Assembly: GCA_943789365.1 (NCBI GenBank)
Contig: CALSTV010000001.1
Coordinates: 2,418,001-2,482,000, forward strand
Direction: 5' to 3'
Length of the DNA stretch: 64,000 nucleotides
Origin: an uncultured Flavobacteriaceae bacterium
GTDB lineage: Bacteria > Bacteroidota > Bacteroidia > Flavobacteriales > Flavobacteriaceae
The notes below the pieces were generated by a model, which worked only from the letters and a program-made list of their open reading frames with translations, was not told the origin of the DNA and did not search any database. Within the stretch, counting starts at the first letter, position 1. Each line of letters starts with the position of its first letter. Both the position numbers and the translations under genes were made by a program. This document shows positions 15,573 through 24,795 of this stretch, in pieces.

Positions 15573-17954
15573 TTAATATGAATCTGATTTGACCACTTGC
15601 ATCAAGTCTTCAAAACTTATTTTTTCTGAATCCTTACTGTAATTGAGGGATACTCTTAGAGCTTTTAAACCCGAAATCCCTTGTAAATCTTCTACTTCTA
15701 ATTCTTCAATCCTACTTTTTAAATAACCTTTTGATTGCAGGAAGTGTATGTACTTTAAATACTCAATTCTGTCTGAATCATGGGTGTATATAATAGCAAT
15801 TTTATGAGGTTGGGTAATGCGCTCGTTTGTGTTTTTTATATGTGACTTGTCAATTCTTTTTTTAATGATTTCATAGCGAATATTGTAAGCACCATCAACG
15901 TCGAATTGTTTTTCGTCCATTCTAAATGTAATGGCTAGCGGGTTGCTATGGACCAATATTAGGGAGGCAATGTCTAAAGAATAACTGTTTTGTTTTTGCA
16001 GTTTGTACACTTTGTTTTCAAGTTCACAAATAAGTTTTAGTTGCCACAAACGCAAATTTTGTAAATATATAGTATGATAGGTTTTGTCTTTTACTAAGGA
16101 TTGACCTATATACATGTTGAAATCGACACCATCTGTTTTATAACGTTCAAAATAGTGAGGAAACATTTTTTGAGCTTCTTCTTGCTGTTCATCTATATAG
16201 TTTGCAAGTGTGTTGTTTAAAGTAGTAACATAGGCTTCGTATTCTTTTCTTTTTTTGTAAACGATATTCAACTGTGGGTTGATTTCTGTAGTATAGGCAT
16301 CAACCATTTGAGTTAAGGAATTGTTTACTGTTTTTATATGTTCAAAAACAGGTGTAATTTCGTTAATTAGAAATTGAGTCACCGTCTCTTCATCTCCAGT
16401 CTTTAACCCTTTAACAATAGATTGAATAAAGTTTTTCGTTCTAAAGATAAGTTCTTTGTAAACAGGTAGTTTTTCGAAGTTTAAAGTTTCCTGAATTATC
16501 GATACTACGGCCTCTAGCTGTAGAATTAAATCTTCCTGTATAGCTTTGTTACGCGCTGTAGAAGAACCTTTGATATCGCATTGTCCATAGAGTGGGAATA
16601 CATTTTCGAATACGATGGTGTCGAGGTTCTTTTCAGTTGTTTGCGCTGCCGTTATTTCACTTAAATGTTTATCGGCAGCCTGTAAAAATCTCCATTTAAC
16701 ACTAGGGTGTATTGAAGTATAGTTTTCTTGAATGATAGCATCTAACCTATTCTCTCGTTCTTCTTGTTTGCGCTCTGCAGCAATTGTAAATACAGGAATG
16801 ACGTCTTTTAATTTGTTGGCGATTATCGAATTAAGTTCGTGTTTGTTCTTTGCTCCTAATTCCATTAAACCCAATACTTTTCCTTTTGCTACCAAAGGTA
16901 AAAGCAGAATACTTCCAATCTTGTGTTTTTTTAAACTTTTGTAAAAATTGTTTTTTCCGGTTGTTATACCGTATTTTTCGGTGTCGGAAATAGCCATTAT
17001 CTGATGGTTTTTAAACACCTTAGTGATGATGTTGTCACAAAAATAGCCTTCACACATAGTCTCTAGATGTTCTGGAATTACAACACTCTTGTTGTGGTCT
17101 GAAGCAATTAATTTTAATTTGTTTTCTAAAGGGTCATATATAGAAAACCCAAAATGTAAATTAGGAATATCAAAAAGGGCTGCCAATTCTTTTTGGATTT
17201 CAATAAATATATTCGCCTCTTCTTTTAAAAGACTTGCCTTTAATCTAGAAATAATTTCATCAGAGGTAACATCAAATAAATTGACCAGTCCAAAGCCTTT
17301 TATTCGGTAACTGTTTGGAGGAAATATTTCCTTCCATTTTTCGATGTTGTCGAAATTATCTAAAAGACTTATAATATCTTCTTCAGTGACTTTTGGAGCT
17401 TCATTAGTTTTAGAGACTTCAAAAAAATCGCCATTAAACGCAGCCCTGTAATGTTTCATTTGCCCCGTTTTTTTATTCGGAATATCATAGAGAAAAGGAC
17501 GTTTAAAATCTAAATTGTATTTGTAATAGTAGCTAATAATGAAGCTACATGCCATGATGTATATTTTGTCGTCTTCAAAATTCCGAATATTAAATTCATA
17601 ATCGCTTCCGGCATCTTCGAGTATTTTTTCAAAACGAGTTGAAAATTTAAAAGTGGTAAAACTGAACGGAACACTTACCGCTTTTATCTCATTTGTCAGT
17701 AAAAGTTCAGGAAATAACAGGTCTAAAATTTTATTGATTTGAACTTGATACGTATTTATCAAAGTCATGTCAGAAAACCCATCTCTTAAAATGGGGTGCT
17801 TTTCAAGTTCAGTTAGTGTTTCTTTAGCTTCAATTCCAAAACTGTCAGATGTACTTGTTGATTTTTCTTCTAAAAATTCAAAAATTTTACCAAAACTTAG
17901 CTGAACCTGAAAAGGCAGTTCTTTGTTGAAATCTTGGACGTTAAGGACCTTCAT
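15573..17954 (-). CDS. GAF-domain protein, uncharacterised
   Basis: 793 residues, convergent with the HD-PycTM gene (29-bp gap, no clear terminator). Only the middle is recognisable: residues ~245-395 look like a GAF sensor domain (FIEIQKELAALF... ILLLPLVAKGKVLGLMELGAK). The flanking regions are helical, rich in Lys/Glu/Ile, without kinase, cyclase or DNA-binding motifs. No signal peptide or TM segment, so probably cytosolic. Similar long GAF proteins are conserved in flavobacteria but their function is not known to me. Ligand and output unknown. Confidence 0.75.
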   Translation of the reverse strand: MKVLNVQDFNKELPFQVQLSFGKIFEFLEEKSTSTSDSFGIEAKETLTELEKHPILRDGFSDMTLINTYQVQINKILDLLFPELLLTNEIKAVSVPFSFTTFKFSTRFEKILEDAGSDYEFNIRNFEDDKIYIMACSFIISYYYKYNLDFKRPFLYDIPNKKTGQMKHYRAAFNGDFFEVSKTNEAPKVTEEDIISLLDNFDNIEKWKEIFPPNSYRIKGFGLVNLFDVTSDEIISRLKASLLKEEANIFIEIQKELAALFDIPNLHFGFSIYDPLENKLKLIASDHNKSVVIPEHLETMCEGYFCDNIITKVFKNHQIMAISDTEKYGITTGKNNFYKSLKKHKIGSILLLPLVAKGKVLGLMELGAKNKHELNSIIANKLKDVIPVFTIAAERKQEERENRLDAIIQENYTSIHPSVKWRFLQAADKHLSEITAAQTTEKNLDTIVFENVFPLYGQCDIKGSSTARNKAIQEDLILQLEAVVSIIQETLNFEKLPVYKELIFRTKNFIQSIVKGLKTGDEETVTQFLINEITPVFEHIKTVNNSLTQMVDAYTTEINPQLNIVYKKRKEYEAYVTTLNNTLANYIDEQQEEAQKMFPHYFERYKTDGVDFNMYIGQSLVKDKTYHTIYLQNLRLWQLKLICELENKVYKLQKQNSYSLDIASLILVHSNPLAITFRMDEKQFDVDGAYNIRYEIIKKRIDKSHIKNTNERITQPHKIAIIYTHDSDRIEYLKYIHFLQSKGYLKSRIEELEVEDLQGISGLKALRVSLNYSKDSEKISFEDLMQVVKSDSY

Positions 17955-18087
17955 GTTATTTGTATTAAAACTTAAAGATAGTTAATTTAGATGTTATTAG
18001 TAGTGTTAGAAGGTGCTTACTTACAAAGATAGATGTGGATTTTCTTTGAGTCATGCAGATTGCTAGGTGCATCCATATGAGAATTGT

Positions 18088-18095
18088 TATATTTG
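18088..18095 (+). promoter_or_regulatory. -7 box of the YfiT-like gene
   Basis: TATATTTG, 31 bp upstream of the start codon. Confidence 0.45.
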
Positions 18096-18126
18096 AAAGA
18101 ATCTTAGATACTAAAAACAGACAAAG

Positions 18127-18672
18127 ATGGATGAAAAAGAAATATACAAATTAAAATTTCCCATTGGAGAATTTGAAAAACCTGAAATAATTGACAAAGC
18201 TCAAATTGATACATGGGTAGCGATACTCTTTGATTTTCCTCAACAAATAGAAGACATTACCAAAAATTTGTCTTCTAAAGAGCTGAATTGGAAATACCGA
18301 CCTGGAGGGTGGACGGTGAAGCAAGTGGTTCATCATTGTTCGGATAGTCATATGAATAGTTTGATACGTTTCAAATTGACATTGACAGAAGACAAACCTA
18401 CCATACGACCCTATTTTGAAGACCGCTGGGCGGAATTACCCGATTCGTTAGATGAAGATGTAAGCAACACCTTGCTTTTGCTTAAAGGAATTCATGCTAA
18501 ACTTGTATTTGTAATCCAGAATATGAAGGCAGCAGATTTCTCTAAACAATATGTACATCCGGAGCATGGAACTACTTTTAGTTTGGATGAAGTAGTCGGT
18601 ATATATGCATGGCATTCGCAGCATCATTTGGCGCATGTGCGACAGGCTTTGGAGGCCAAAGGTAAATACTAG
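18127..18672 (+). CDS. YfiT/DinB-family putative metal-dependent hydrolase or thiol transferase
   Basis: 181 residues. Four-helix DinB fold with the three-His metal site typical of YfiT: H69/H70 in WTVKQVVHHCSDSH, and H163/H166/H170 in AWHSQHHLAHVRQAL. The N-terminal KFPIGEFEKPE and YRPGGWTVKQV segments are characteristic of the YfiT/BstA subgroup, which includes bacillithiol transferases acting in detoxification. Whether this organism makes bacillithiol cannot be seen here, so the substrate is open. Followed after 51 bp by the acylase gene, possibly co-transcribed. Confidence 0.85.
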   Translation: MDEKEIYKLKFPIGEFEKPEIIDKAQIDTWVAILFDFPQQIEDITKNLSSKELNWKYRPGGWTVKQVVHHCSDSHMNSLIRFKLTLTEDKPTIRPYFEDRWAELPDSLDEDVSNTLLLLKGIHAKLVFVIQNMKAADFSKQYVHPEHGTTFSLDEVVGIYAWHSQHHLAHVRQALEAKGKY

Positions 18673-18723
18673 TTGTAGAGTGAATTTCAAATTTTAAGCA
18701 ATCAATAAACAAAAACCTTAGTC

Positions 18724-21144
18724 ATGATGTTTTTCCGAAATAAAATGTTTGTAGTATTGTCGTCACTTTTTGTTGTTTTGTTCGCAGTTGTCGCGCTTTT
18801 TGTAAACCATCATAAACCTGTATATAAGGGAATACTTCCTGTTTTTGGTATAGGGAATAATGTATCTGTATATTTCGATGCAATTGGGGTGCCTCATATT
18901 GAAGCGCAAACTCAGAAGGACGTATATACTGCTTTGGGGTATGTGCATGCACAAGACCGATTATGGCAAATGGAATTGTTGCGTCGTATTGCAGCAGGTC
19001 GTCTCTCGGAAATGTTCGGTGAAAAAACCATTGAGGTTGATAAATTCTTTAAAAGTTTAGGCATTGAAGCCGCGGCTCAAAAAACAATGCAAGAACTGGA
19101 TACAACAACTGCACCTTACGTGATGACGCAGGCGTACCTAGCCGGAATAAATCAATTTATAAAAGAAGGGGCAACACCCGTTGAGTTTTATTTGTTAGGT
19201 CTGGAAAAGGAAACGTATCAATTAAAAGATGTGTACAATGTTTTTGGTTATATGGCATTTAGTTTTGCTATGGCTCATAAAACAGACCCTATGCTTTCCT
19301 CTTTAAAATCAAAATTGGGCGTTGAATATCTCAGGGATTTACCCGTTGAAATTGACAGCCTGACAACTTCGATTATTGGGAATTCAAAATCATCAAAACA
19401 AACAGCAATCACGGCATCCATCAATCGAGTTTTAAAGTTGTTGCCAGCACCTATGTTAGTAGGTTCCAACGCCTGGGTCGTGGGGCCAAAAAAGACGGCA
19501 CATGGGAAAGTGATTTTTGAAAACGATCCGCATATTGGATTTGCACAGCCCGCGGTTTGGTATCAGGCACATTTAAAAACGCCCAATTTTGAAAGTTATG
19601 GGTTTCATTTAGGGCTAACACCATTCCCTATGTTAGCACATAATAGAGACTATGCATATGGGATCACTATGTTTGAAAACGACGATATAGATTTCTATCA
19701 AGAAAAACAAGCACCAGATAGTTCTTCGCACTATGTTTATAAAGGGCAGGAGCTTCCGTATAAAACTTCAAAACATACTATTCATGTGAAGGATGATGTG
19801 TCAGTGGATTTTGAAGTAAAAGAAACTATTCACGGTCCAATCGTAAACGATGTTATATCTGAAATTGGAACTCAAAACCCAGTTTCCATGTATTGGGTGT
19901 ATACGCAAGAGCCAAATAAATTACTAAAGGCATCCTATGGAATGTCACATGCAGTTTCGATGGAAGATTTTGAGAAAACGGTAAGTCTTATCCATGCACC
20001 AGGATTGAATATGATGTATGGTGACACCGTAGGAAATGTTGCTTGGTGGGCTGCTGGAAAACTGGTTGAACACAGTAACAGCGTGAATCCGAAATTTATA
20101 TTAAATGGTGAAGATGGCGAAGACGATCAATTGAATACAATTGATTTTTCTGAAAACCCGCACGCCATTAATCCAAAGAGTGGGTTTGTATATTCGGCGA
20201 ACAACCAATCTTTTGCAATAATTGAAAAAGAAGGACTGAAACAGAAGAAAGGTTATCATGGTTATTATTTGCCTGAAGACAGAGGACGGAGAATTGTAGA
20301 ATTATTAACGCCCAGTTCCAAAGTGACCAAAGAAGCTATGATGGAGATGACTTTAGATGTTACATCGAGTACTGCTTTGGAGTTTGTAAGTCATTTTCCG
20401 TTGGAAGAACTTGCGAAATCTTCATCTGAGAATGTTGCACAGGCGGTTGCGTATTTACAAAATTGGAATGGAGATTTTATGGTATCGTCTGTGGCGGCAA
20501 CCATCTATATGAAATTGATTTATGTGTATTTGGAAGCTACATTGAAAGATGAAATGGGAAGTGAACTTTTTAATCAGTTTTTAAATACACATATTCAAAA
20601 AAGAACCATCGGTCATTTGATAGGAAATGAGAATTCGCTTTGGTGGGATGATATCACAACTTCGGGCGTTAAAGAATCAAGATCCGAAGTGCTTACAACT
20701 GCTTTTTCTAATACCATAAGCGATTTGGAAAATCAATTAGGGTTGGATATGACAACTTGGAAATGGGGGCGTGTTCATACGGTAGAACATAAACATCCGA
20801 TTGGTGAAGTTGCGCTTTTTCGTTCTTTTCTAAATGTTGGACCCTTTGAAACGAATGGGGGGAATGAAGTGCTAAATAACTTGCAATATGATATCGATTC
20901 GACCGGTGTTTATAAGGTGAAATCGGGTCCGTCTACGCGTCGTGTCATCGATTTTTCGGATATAGAAAACAGTAAAGGAATTATTCCTACCGGGCAATCA
21001 GGGAATCCGTTTAGCAAGCATTATAAAGACCAATCAGATGCCTATTTGAAAGGGAAATTCTTTACAATGTTGTTAGATTTTGATGAGATTAAAAAATCCA
21101 ACGATACGTTGGTCCTTACTCCCGTGGCAAGCCAAACCTACTAG
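18724..21144 (+). CDS. Penicillin acylase-family (Ntn) amidohydrolase
   Basis: 806 residues with an N-terminal hydrophobic signal/anchor (~8-28). Shows the alpha-chain motif GVPHIEAQTQKDVYTALGYVHAQDRLWQMELLRR, the autocatalytic Ser248 (LVGSNAWVVGPKKTA) that becomes the beta-chain N-terminal nucleophile, and the C-terminal part PFETNGGNEVLNN...GPSTRRVIDFSD...GQSGNPFSKHY. Family members hydrolyse amides such as beta-lactam side chains or acyl-homoserine lactones; the substrate here is unknown. Export is likely. The last codons and stop lie inside a 40-bp palindrome that may terminate transcription. Confidence 0.92.
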   Translation: MMFFRNKMFVVLSSLFVVLFAVVALFVNHHKPVYKGILPVFGIGNNVSVYFDAIGVPHIEAQTQKDVYTALGYVHAQDRLWQMELLRRIAAGRLSEMFGEKTIEVDKFFKSLGIEAAAQKTMQELDTTTAPYVMTQAYLAGINQFIKEGATPVEFYLLGLEKETYQLKDVYNVFGYMAFSFAMAHKTDPMLSSLKSKLGVEYLRDLPVEIDSLTTSIIGNSKSSKQTAITASINRVLKLLPAPMLVGSNAWVVGPKKTAHGKVIFENDPHIGFAQPAVWYQAHLKTPNFESYGFHLGLTPFPMLAHNRDYAYGITMFENDDIDFYQEKQAPDSSSHYVYKGQELPYKTSKHTIHVKDDVSVDFEVKETIHGPIVNDVISEIGTQNPVSMYWVYTQEPNKLLKASYGMSHAVSMEDFEKTVSLIHAPGLNMMYGDTVGNVAWWAAGKLVEHSNSVNPKFILNGEDGEDDQLNTIDFSENPHAINPKSGFVYSANNQSFAIIEKEGLKQKKGYHGYYLPEDRGRRIVELLTPSSKVTKEAMMEMTLDVTSSTALEFVSHFPLEELAKSSSENVAQAVAYLQNWNGDFMVSSVAATIYMKLIYVYLEATLKDEMGSELFNQFLNTHIQKRTIGHLIGNENSLWWDDITTSGVKESRSEVLTTAFSNTISDLENQLGLDMTTWKWGRVHTVEHKHPIGEVALFRSFLNVGPFETNGGNEVLNNLQYDIDSTGVYKVKSGPSTRRVIDFSDIENSKGIIPTGQSGNPFSKHYKDQSDAYLKGKFFTMLLDFDEIKKSNDTLVLTPVASQTY

Positions 21145-21169
21145 GTCTTAAGACCTAGTAGGTTTGGCT
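21130..21169. repeat. Perfect 40-bp palindrome, probable bidirectional terminator
   Basis: AGCCAAACCTACTAGGTCTT followed by its exact reverse complement, no loop. It overlaps the acylase stop codon (21142-21144) and lies 19 bp from the convergent cysM stop. No T-run, so termination is inferred; it may be a member of a dispersed palindrome family. Confidence 0.85.
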
Positions 21170-21188
21170 AACGGGCTTAGGCTGTAAA

Positions 21189-22076
21189 TTACTCGAATAA
21201 ATCTGATGAAAGGTACCGATCGCCCCGGTCGCAAATAATAGCAACAACGACTCCTGATTCTAATGAATTCGCAATTTTTACAGCTGTAGCAACGGAGCCT
21301 CCGCTGCTCATTCCAGCAAAGATTCCTTCTTCATTTGCTAAACGTTTTGTCATGGCTCTTGCTTCTGTTTCGCTAACCTCAAGAACGCGATCTACTCTTT
21401 TGGCGTCATATATTTTAGGTAAATATTCTGCAGGCCATTTTCTAATTCCTGGGATTTTAGATCCATCACTTGGGTGAGCACCTATGATTTGAATATCCGG
21501 ATTCTGTTCTTTTAAGTATCGAGAGGTTCCCATAATAGTACCGGTAGTTCCCATGGCAGATACAAAATGTGTAACACTTCCTTTAGTGTCTCTCCATATC
21601 TCAGGTCCTGTAGTTTTATAATGTGCTCTCCAGTTGTCTTTATTTGCAAATTGATTCAGCATTATATAGCCACCTTCAGCCACTTTTTTATCTGCATAAT
21701 CTCGCGACCCAATAATTCCTTCAGCGGCAGGCGTTAGCACAACCTTTGCGCCATAAGCTCTCATCGTTTGCGTTCTTTCTTTAGTAGAATTTTCAGGTAA
21801 TACTAGTTCAATTTTGATTCCTAAAATTTGTGCTATCATAGCTAGCGCAATACCTGTGTTTCCACTTGTAGCTTCAATTAGAATGTCATCTTTTTTAATT
21901 ACTCCTTTTTCAAGAGCAGATGAAATCATATTGTAAGCAGCTCTATCCTTTACACTACCGCCAGGATTATTCCCTTCTAGCTTTAATAGAAGTTGAACGT
22001 TTTTATTTTTTACTAAATTCTGACTTATTACTAAGGGAGTATTTCCTATTAAATCAACAAGTTTTTTAGGCTTCAT
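21189..22076 (-). CDS. cysM: Cysteine synthase (O-acetylserine sulfhydrylase, CysM type)
   Basis: 295 residues. PLP lysine K43 in NNPGGSVKDRAAYN, the substrate loop TSGNTGIALA (~69-78), GTTGTIMG and the C-terminal AGMSSGGSVATA. Length and N-terminal IGNTPLV fit the CysM/CysK family; the shorter length favours CysM. Makes L-cysteine from O-acetylserine and sulfide in the cytosol. Directly follows cysE (17-bp gap), so both cysteine-specific steps form one operon behind the Cys-rich leader. Confidence 0.93.
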   Translation of the reverse strand: MKPKKLVDLIGNTPLVISQNLVKNKNVQLLLKLEGNNPGGSVKDRAAYNMISSALEKGVIKKDDILIEATSGNTGIALAMIAQILGIKIELVLPENSTKERTQTMRAYGAKVVLTPAAEGIIGSRDYADKKVAEGGYIMLNQFANKDNWRAHYKTTGPEIWRDTKGSVTHFVSAMGTTGTIMGTSRYLKEQNPDIQIIGAHPSDGSKIPGIRKWPAEYLPKIYDAKRVDRVLEVSETEARAMTKRLANEEGIFAGMSSGGSVATAVKIANSLESGVVVAIICDRGDRYLSSDLFE

Positions 22077-22093
22077 GGTATGAAATTAATGAA

Positions 22094-22891
22094 TTAACGG
22101 TCTTCTTTTTCTTTTATTTTTACATCAGTAGTAGTGGTGTTTAAAACTATTGAGTTTTCAGGTGTTGAGCGCGTAACCCACGAGTTACCGCCAACAATAC
22201 TGTTTTTACCAATAGTAGTTTCACCACCAAGAATAGTTGCATTTGCATAGATGCATACATGTTCTTCTACGGTAGGATGTCTTTTTTCATTTTTCATGTC
22301 TTTGCTAACGCTCAATGCACCTAATGTAACTCCTTGGTATATTTTTACATATTTTTCGATTACCGTTGTTTCTCCAATAACGATTCCAGTGGCGTGATCG
22401 ATAAAAAATGGAGAAGCAATACTTGCGCCGGCATGAATATCGGTTCCTGTGATTCTATGTGCATATTCACTCATTAACCTTGAAAATAACAACATGTCTA
22501 GCTTGTATAGTTCATGACTCAATCGGTAAATCGCTATGGCATAAAAACCAGGATACGCTAGGTATACCTCATCAATATTGTTCGAAGCCGGGTCGTTTTC
22601 CAATATGAAATTAGCATCTTGGTTTAATTTTTCTAAGACCTCTGGGAGCTTTGCAACGAATTTTTCCCAAACAGAATCGCATAAGTCTTCAGGTTTATTG
22701 CAAGCAATTACAGAAATGTCTTTAAAAAGTATTTCCAATTCGTTGATGCTTTCTTCTAGGTTCGCATTGGTGTCGAACAGGGTGTAAAATAACTTTTCAG
22801 TAAAGGCTTCAGTTTTTGTTTTGATACCGTAATTGATAGAGGTATGGTTTTTTAGTAAACCAATATTTTTGATAATCAGATCTTTTGTCAT
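22094..22891 (-). CDS. cysE: Serine O-acetyltransferase
   Basis: 265 residues. N-terminal helical domain (~1-140), then left-handed beta-helix hexapeptide repeats with the catalytic region TDIHAGASIASPFFIDHATGIVIGETTVIE and GVTLGALSV...RHPTVEEHVCIYANATILGGETTIGKNSIVGGNSWV. Converts serine and acetyl-CoA to O-acetylserine, the feedback-controlled first step of cysteine synthesis. First structural gene of the operon; it starts 80 bp after the stop of the Cys-codon leader ORF, with a hairpin in between. Confidence 0.94.
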   Translation of the reverse strand: MTKDLIIKNIGLLKNHTSINYGIKTKTEAFTEKLFYTLFDTNANLEESINELEILFKDISVIACNKPEDLCDSVWEKFVAKLPEVLEKLNQDANFILENDPASNNIDEVYLAYPGFYAIAIYRLSHELYKLDMLLFSRLMSEYAHRITGTDIHAGASIASPFFIDHATGIVIGETTVIEKYVKIYQGVTLGALSVSKDMKNEKRHPTVEEHVCIYANATILGGETTIGKNSIVGGNSWVTRSTPENSIVLNTTTTDVKIKEKEDR

Positions 22892-22915
22892 GATTATAGT
22901 GTATTGAGTGTTAAA

Positions 22916-22949
22916 TTGAAAAGTAAGCCTACGCTATAGCTTCGGCTTA
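22916..22949 (-). terminator. Candidate attenuator hairpin before cysE
   Basis: On the reverse strand TAAGCC (22944-22949) pairs with GGCTTA (22924-22929) around a GC-TATA-GC inner stem, followed by ACTTTTC. A competing pairing is possible: CCTAC (22962-22966 on the + strand as GTAGG), just after the leader stop, with GTAGG (22928-22932), part of this stem. Weak U-tract, so it may act partially. Confidence 0.5.
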
Positions 22950-22971
22950 TAAATAATAAAAGTAGGTATTT

Positions 22972-23049
22972 TTAGAAACAGCAACAACAATTGCACAAAG
23001 AATATTGTGCAGTATGTAGAAAGGAGTGTTGTTGGTTTTTTAAAAACAT
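22972..23049 (-). CDS. Cysteine-rich leader peptide of the cysE-cysM operon
   Basis: 25-codon ORF (ATG at 23047-23049, TAA at 22972-22974). It begins MFLKNQQHSF and ends CNCCCCF: five Cys in the last seven residues. It starts 23 bp downstream of an exact TATATTTG -7 box and ends 80 bp before cysE. A 7-bp hairpin (TGCACAA/TTGTGCA, 22992-23011) overlaps the first Cys codon. Cys runs in front of cysteine-synthesis genes fit a ribosome-stalling attenuator: scarce Cys-tRNA stalls the ribosome, freeing the antiterminator pairing. Inferred; I know of no description of this leader in flavobacteria. Confidence 0.75.
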   Translation of the reverse strand: MFLKNQQHSFLHTAQYSLCNCCCCF

Positions 23050-23072
23050 TTTGTCGTTCTTTATTAGGTTTA

Positions 23073-23080
23073 CAAATATA
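23073..23080 (-). promoter_or_regulatory. -7 box of the cys leader-cysE-cysM operon
   Basis: Reverse-strand TATATTTG, exact TAnnTTTG match, placing transcription start about 18 nt before the leader ATG. No good TTG element seen at -33. Confidence 0.6.
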
Positions 23081-23193
23081 GTCAAGTATTTTTTAATTTT
23101 CTCATAGATTTTCGTTTTGTGCAAATTGTAAAAATAAGTAAATGATGAATAGTCAGTTATTACACTATCTATAATTTCTGTCTATGACAATCA

Positions 23194-23227
23194 AAAAGCC
23201 CCTTCATATCACTAAGAAGGGGCTTTT
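23194..23227. terminator. Terminator downstream of leuA
   Basis: AAAAGCCCCTTC, 10-nt loop, GAAGGGGCTTTT: a 12-bp stem with T-runs in both directions, 18 bp past the leuA stop. Confidence 0.9.
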
Positions 23228-23245
23228 AAATACTTTAAAAAGTAC

Positions 23246-24406
23246 CTAAGCTTTGATGTTACATCTGTCCATTAGAATGTGCAGGTCTTCATCGTTAATT
23301 TCTTTTTTCGTGTCAGCAAATTTTAAAAACTCAGGGTAGGTAGCATCCAATTGAAGTTTTGTCAATTCGTATCCGTTATTTTTTAGTCTGTATGCCAATG
23401 CAGCTCTTCCACTTCTTGCTGTAAGTACAATAGAAGATTCTGTAACACCTACGTCTGCAGGGTCCATGATTTCATAGGTTTCTCTGTTTTTGATAACACC
23501 ATCTTGGTGAATCCCAGAACTGTGTGCAAAAGCATTATCTCCCACAACAGCTTTATTAGGTTGCACAACCATTCCCATACTTTCTTGAACCAATTGACTG
23601 ATGCCAAAAAGCATTTGTGTATTTATATTCGTGTCGAGATTTAAATAAGGGTGTTGTTTCATAATCATCACCACCTCTTCCAATGCCGTGTTTCCAGCAC
23701 GTTCACCAATACCGTTAATCGTACACTCAATTTGTCGAGCACCGTTCACAATACCTGCAATTGAATTTGCAGTAGCCAAACCTAAATCGTTATGACAATG
23801 ACAAGACAGAATTACATTTTCTATGCCTTTTACGTTTTCCTTAAGGTATTTTATTTTGGCTCCGTACTCTTCTGGTAAACAGTATCCGGTTGTGTCTGGA
23901 ATGTTTAAAACAGTAGCTCCAGATTTTATGACAGCCTCACATACACGAGCCAAATACTCATTGTCTGTTCTACCCGCATCTTCAGCATAAAACTCAATGT
24001 CTTCCACAAAACCTTTTGCATAACTTACGGCTGCTTGTGCTCGTTCGATAATTTTTTCCGGTGTTGTATTGAATTTGAATTTGATATGAGAATCAGAAGT
24101 TCCAATTCCAGTATGTATTCTTGGCTTTTTAGCATATTTTAACGCTTCAGCAGCCACTTTAATGTCGTTTTCATGCGCTCTTGTAAGTCCACAAACAGAT
24201 GCGTTTTTTACAATTTTAGAAATTTCTTCAACAGATTTAAAGTCGCCAGGGCTAGATACAGGAAATCCAGCTTCGATAATGTCAACCCCTAAAAGGTCTA
24301 ATTGCTCAGCAATGATTAATTTTTGAGAAGTATTTAGTTTACAACCAGGGACTTGTTCTCCGTCTCTAAGTGTAGTGTCAAAAATTTGAACATGATTATC
24401 TGCCAT
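23246..24406 (-). CDS. leuA: 2-isopropylmalate synthase, short form
   Basis: 386 residues from ATG ([21 protein letters not shown]); an in-frame GTG two codons earlier is less likely. Catalytic DTTLRDGEQ near the N-terminus, metal-binding [13 protein letters not shown] and the [15 protein letters not shown] segment are the DRE-TIM/LeuA signature. [11 protein letters not shown] is also present. Condenses acetyl-CoA with 2-oxoisovalerate in leucine synthesis. The long C-terminal allosteric (leucine-binding) domain of ~500-residue LeuA proteins is absent, as is common in Bacteroidota. Other leu genes are not in the window. Confidence 0.9.
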   Translation of the reverse strand: MADNHVQIFDTTLRDGEQVPGCKLNTSQKLIIAEQLDLLGVDIIEAGFPVSSPGDFKSVEEISKIVKNASVCGLTRAHENDIKVAAEALKYAKKPRIHTGIGTSDSHIKFKFNTTPEKIIERAQAAVSYAKGFVEDIEFYAEDAGRTDNEYLARVCEAVIKSGATVLNIPDTTGYCLPEEYGAKIKYLKENVKGIENVILSCHCHNDLGLATANSIAGIVNGARQIECTINGIGERAGNTALEEVVMIMKQHPYLNLDTNINTQMLFGISQLVQESMGMVVQPNKAVVGDNAFAHSSGIHQDGVIKNRETYEIMDPADVGVTESSIVLTARSGRAALAYRLKNNGYELTKLQLDATYPEFLKFADTKKEINDEDLHILMDRCNIKA

Positions 24407-24795
24407 TGTCACTTATGTTTGTGTGTTAAAGATGAATCAAAAATAACTTGTTTTTTACTTTTTTATAAGGATAATTACGTTTTATTACTGTGTTCAATAC
24501 TTTTGATTGGTGTTGTAACAAACAGAAAATGAGGTGTTTATATTGAATCTTTTTACAATGGCTAGTTGCTTAATAAATGATGTAGTTGTAGAGGAGAGAT
24601 ATAATAATATTCTCTATTTGGATTGTGTACAATGAAATAGGAGCTTTTCTTAGGTGAAAGATATGTAAGATCTATGTTCCAAAGATTATAATATGTTAGA
24701 TAGAATTCATTTTTAATGGAGTATTGAAAAAACTGTAAAAATTATAGTAAGTTTGTTTTTATTTAAAGAAAATCAGATTTCTAATACTTCAAAAA
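24407..24795. promoter_or_regulatory. Divergent intergenic region with a leuA -7 box
   Basis: Reverse-strand TATTTTTG at 24438-24445, 32 bp from the leuA ATG. No leader ORF with Leu codons and no riboswitch-like structure was found; the rest is AT-rich with nothing recognised. Confidence 0.45.

Noticed and set aside
22892-23110. SAM or other known riboswitch upstream of cysE
   Set aside because: No S-box-like conserved core; the Cys-codon leader explains the region better.
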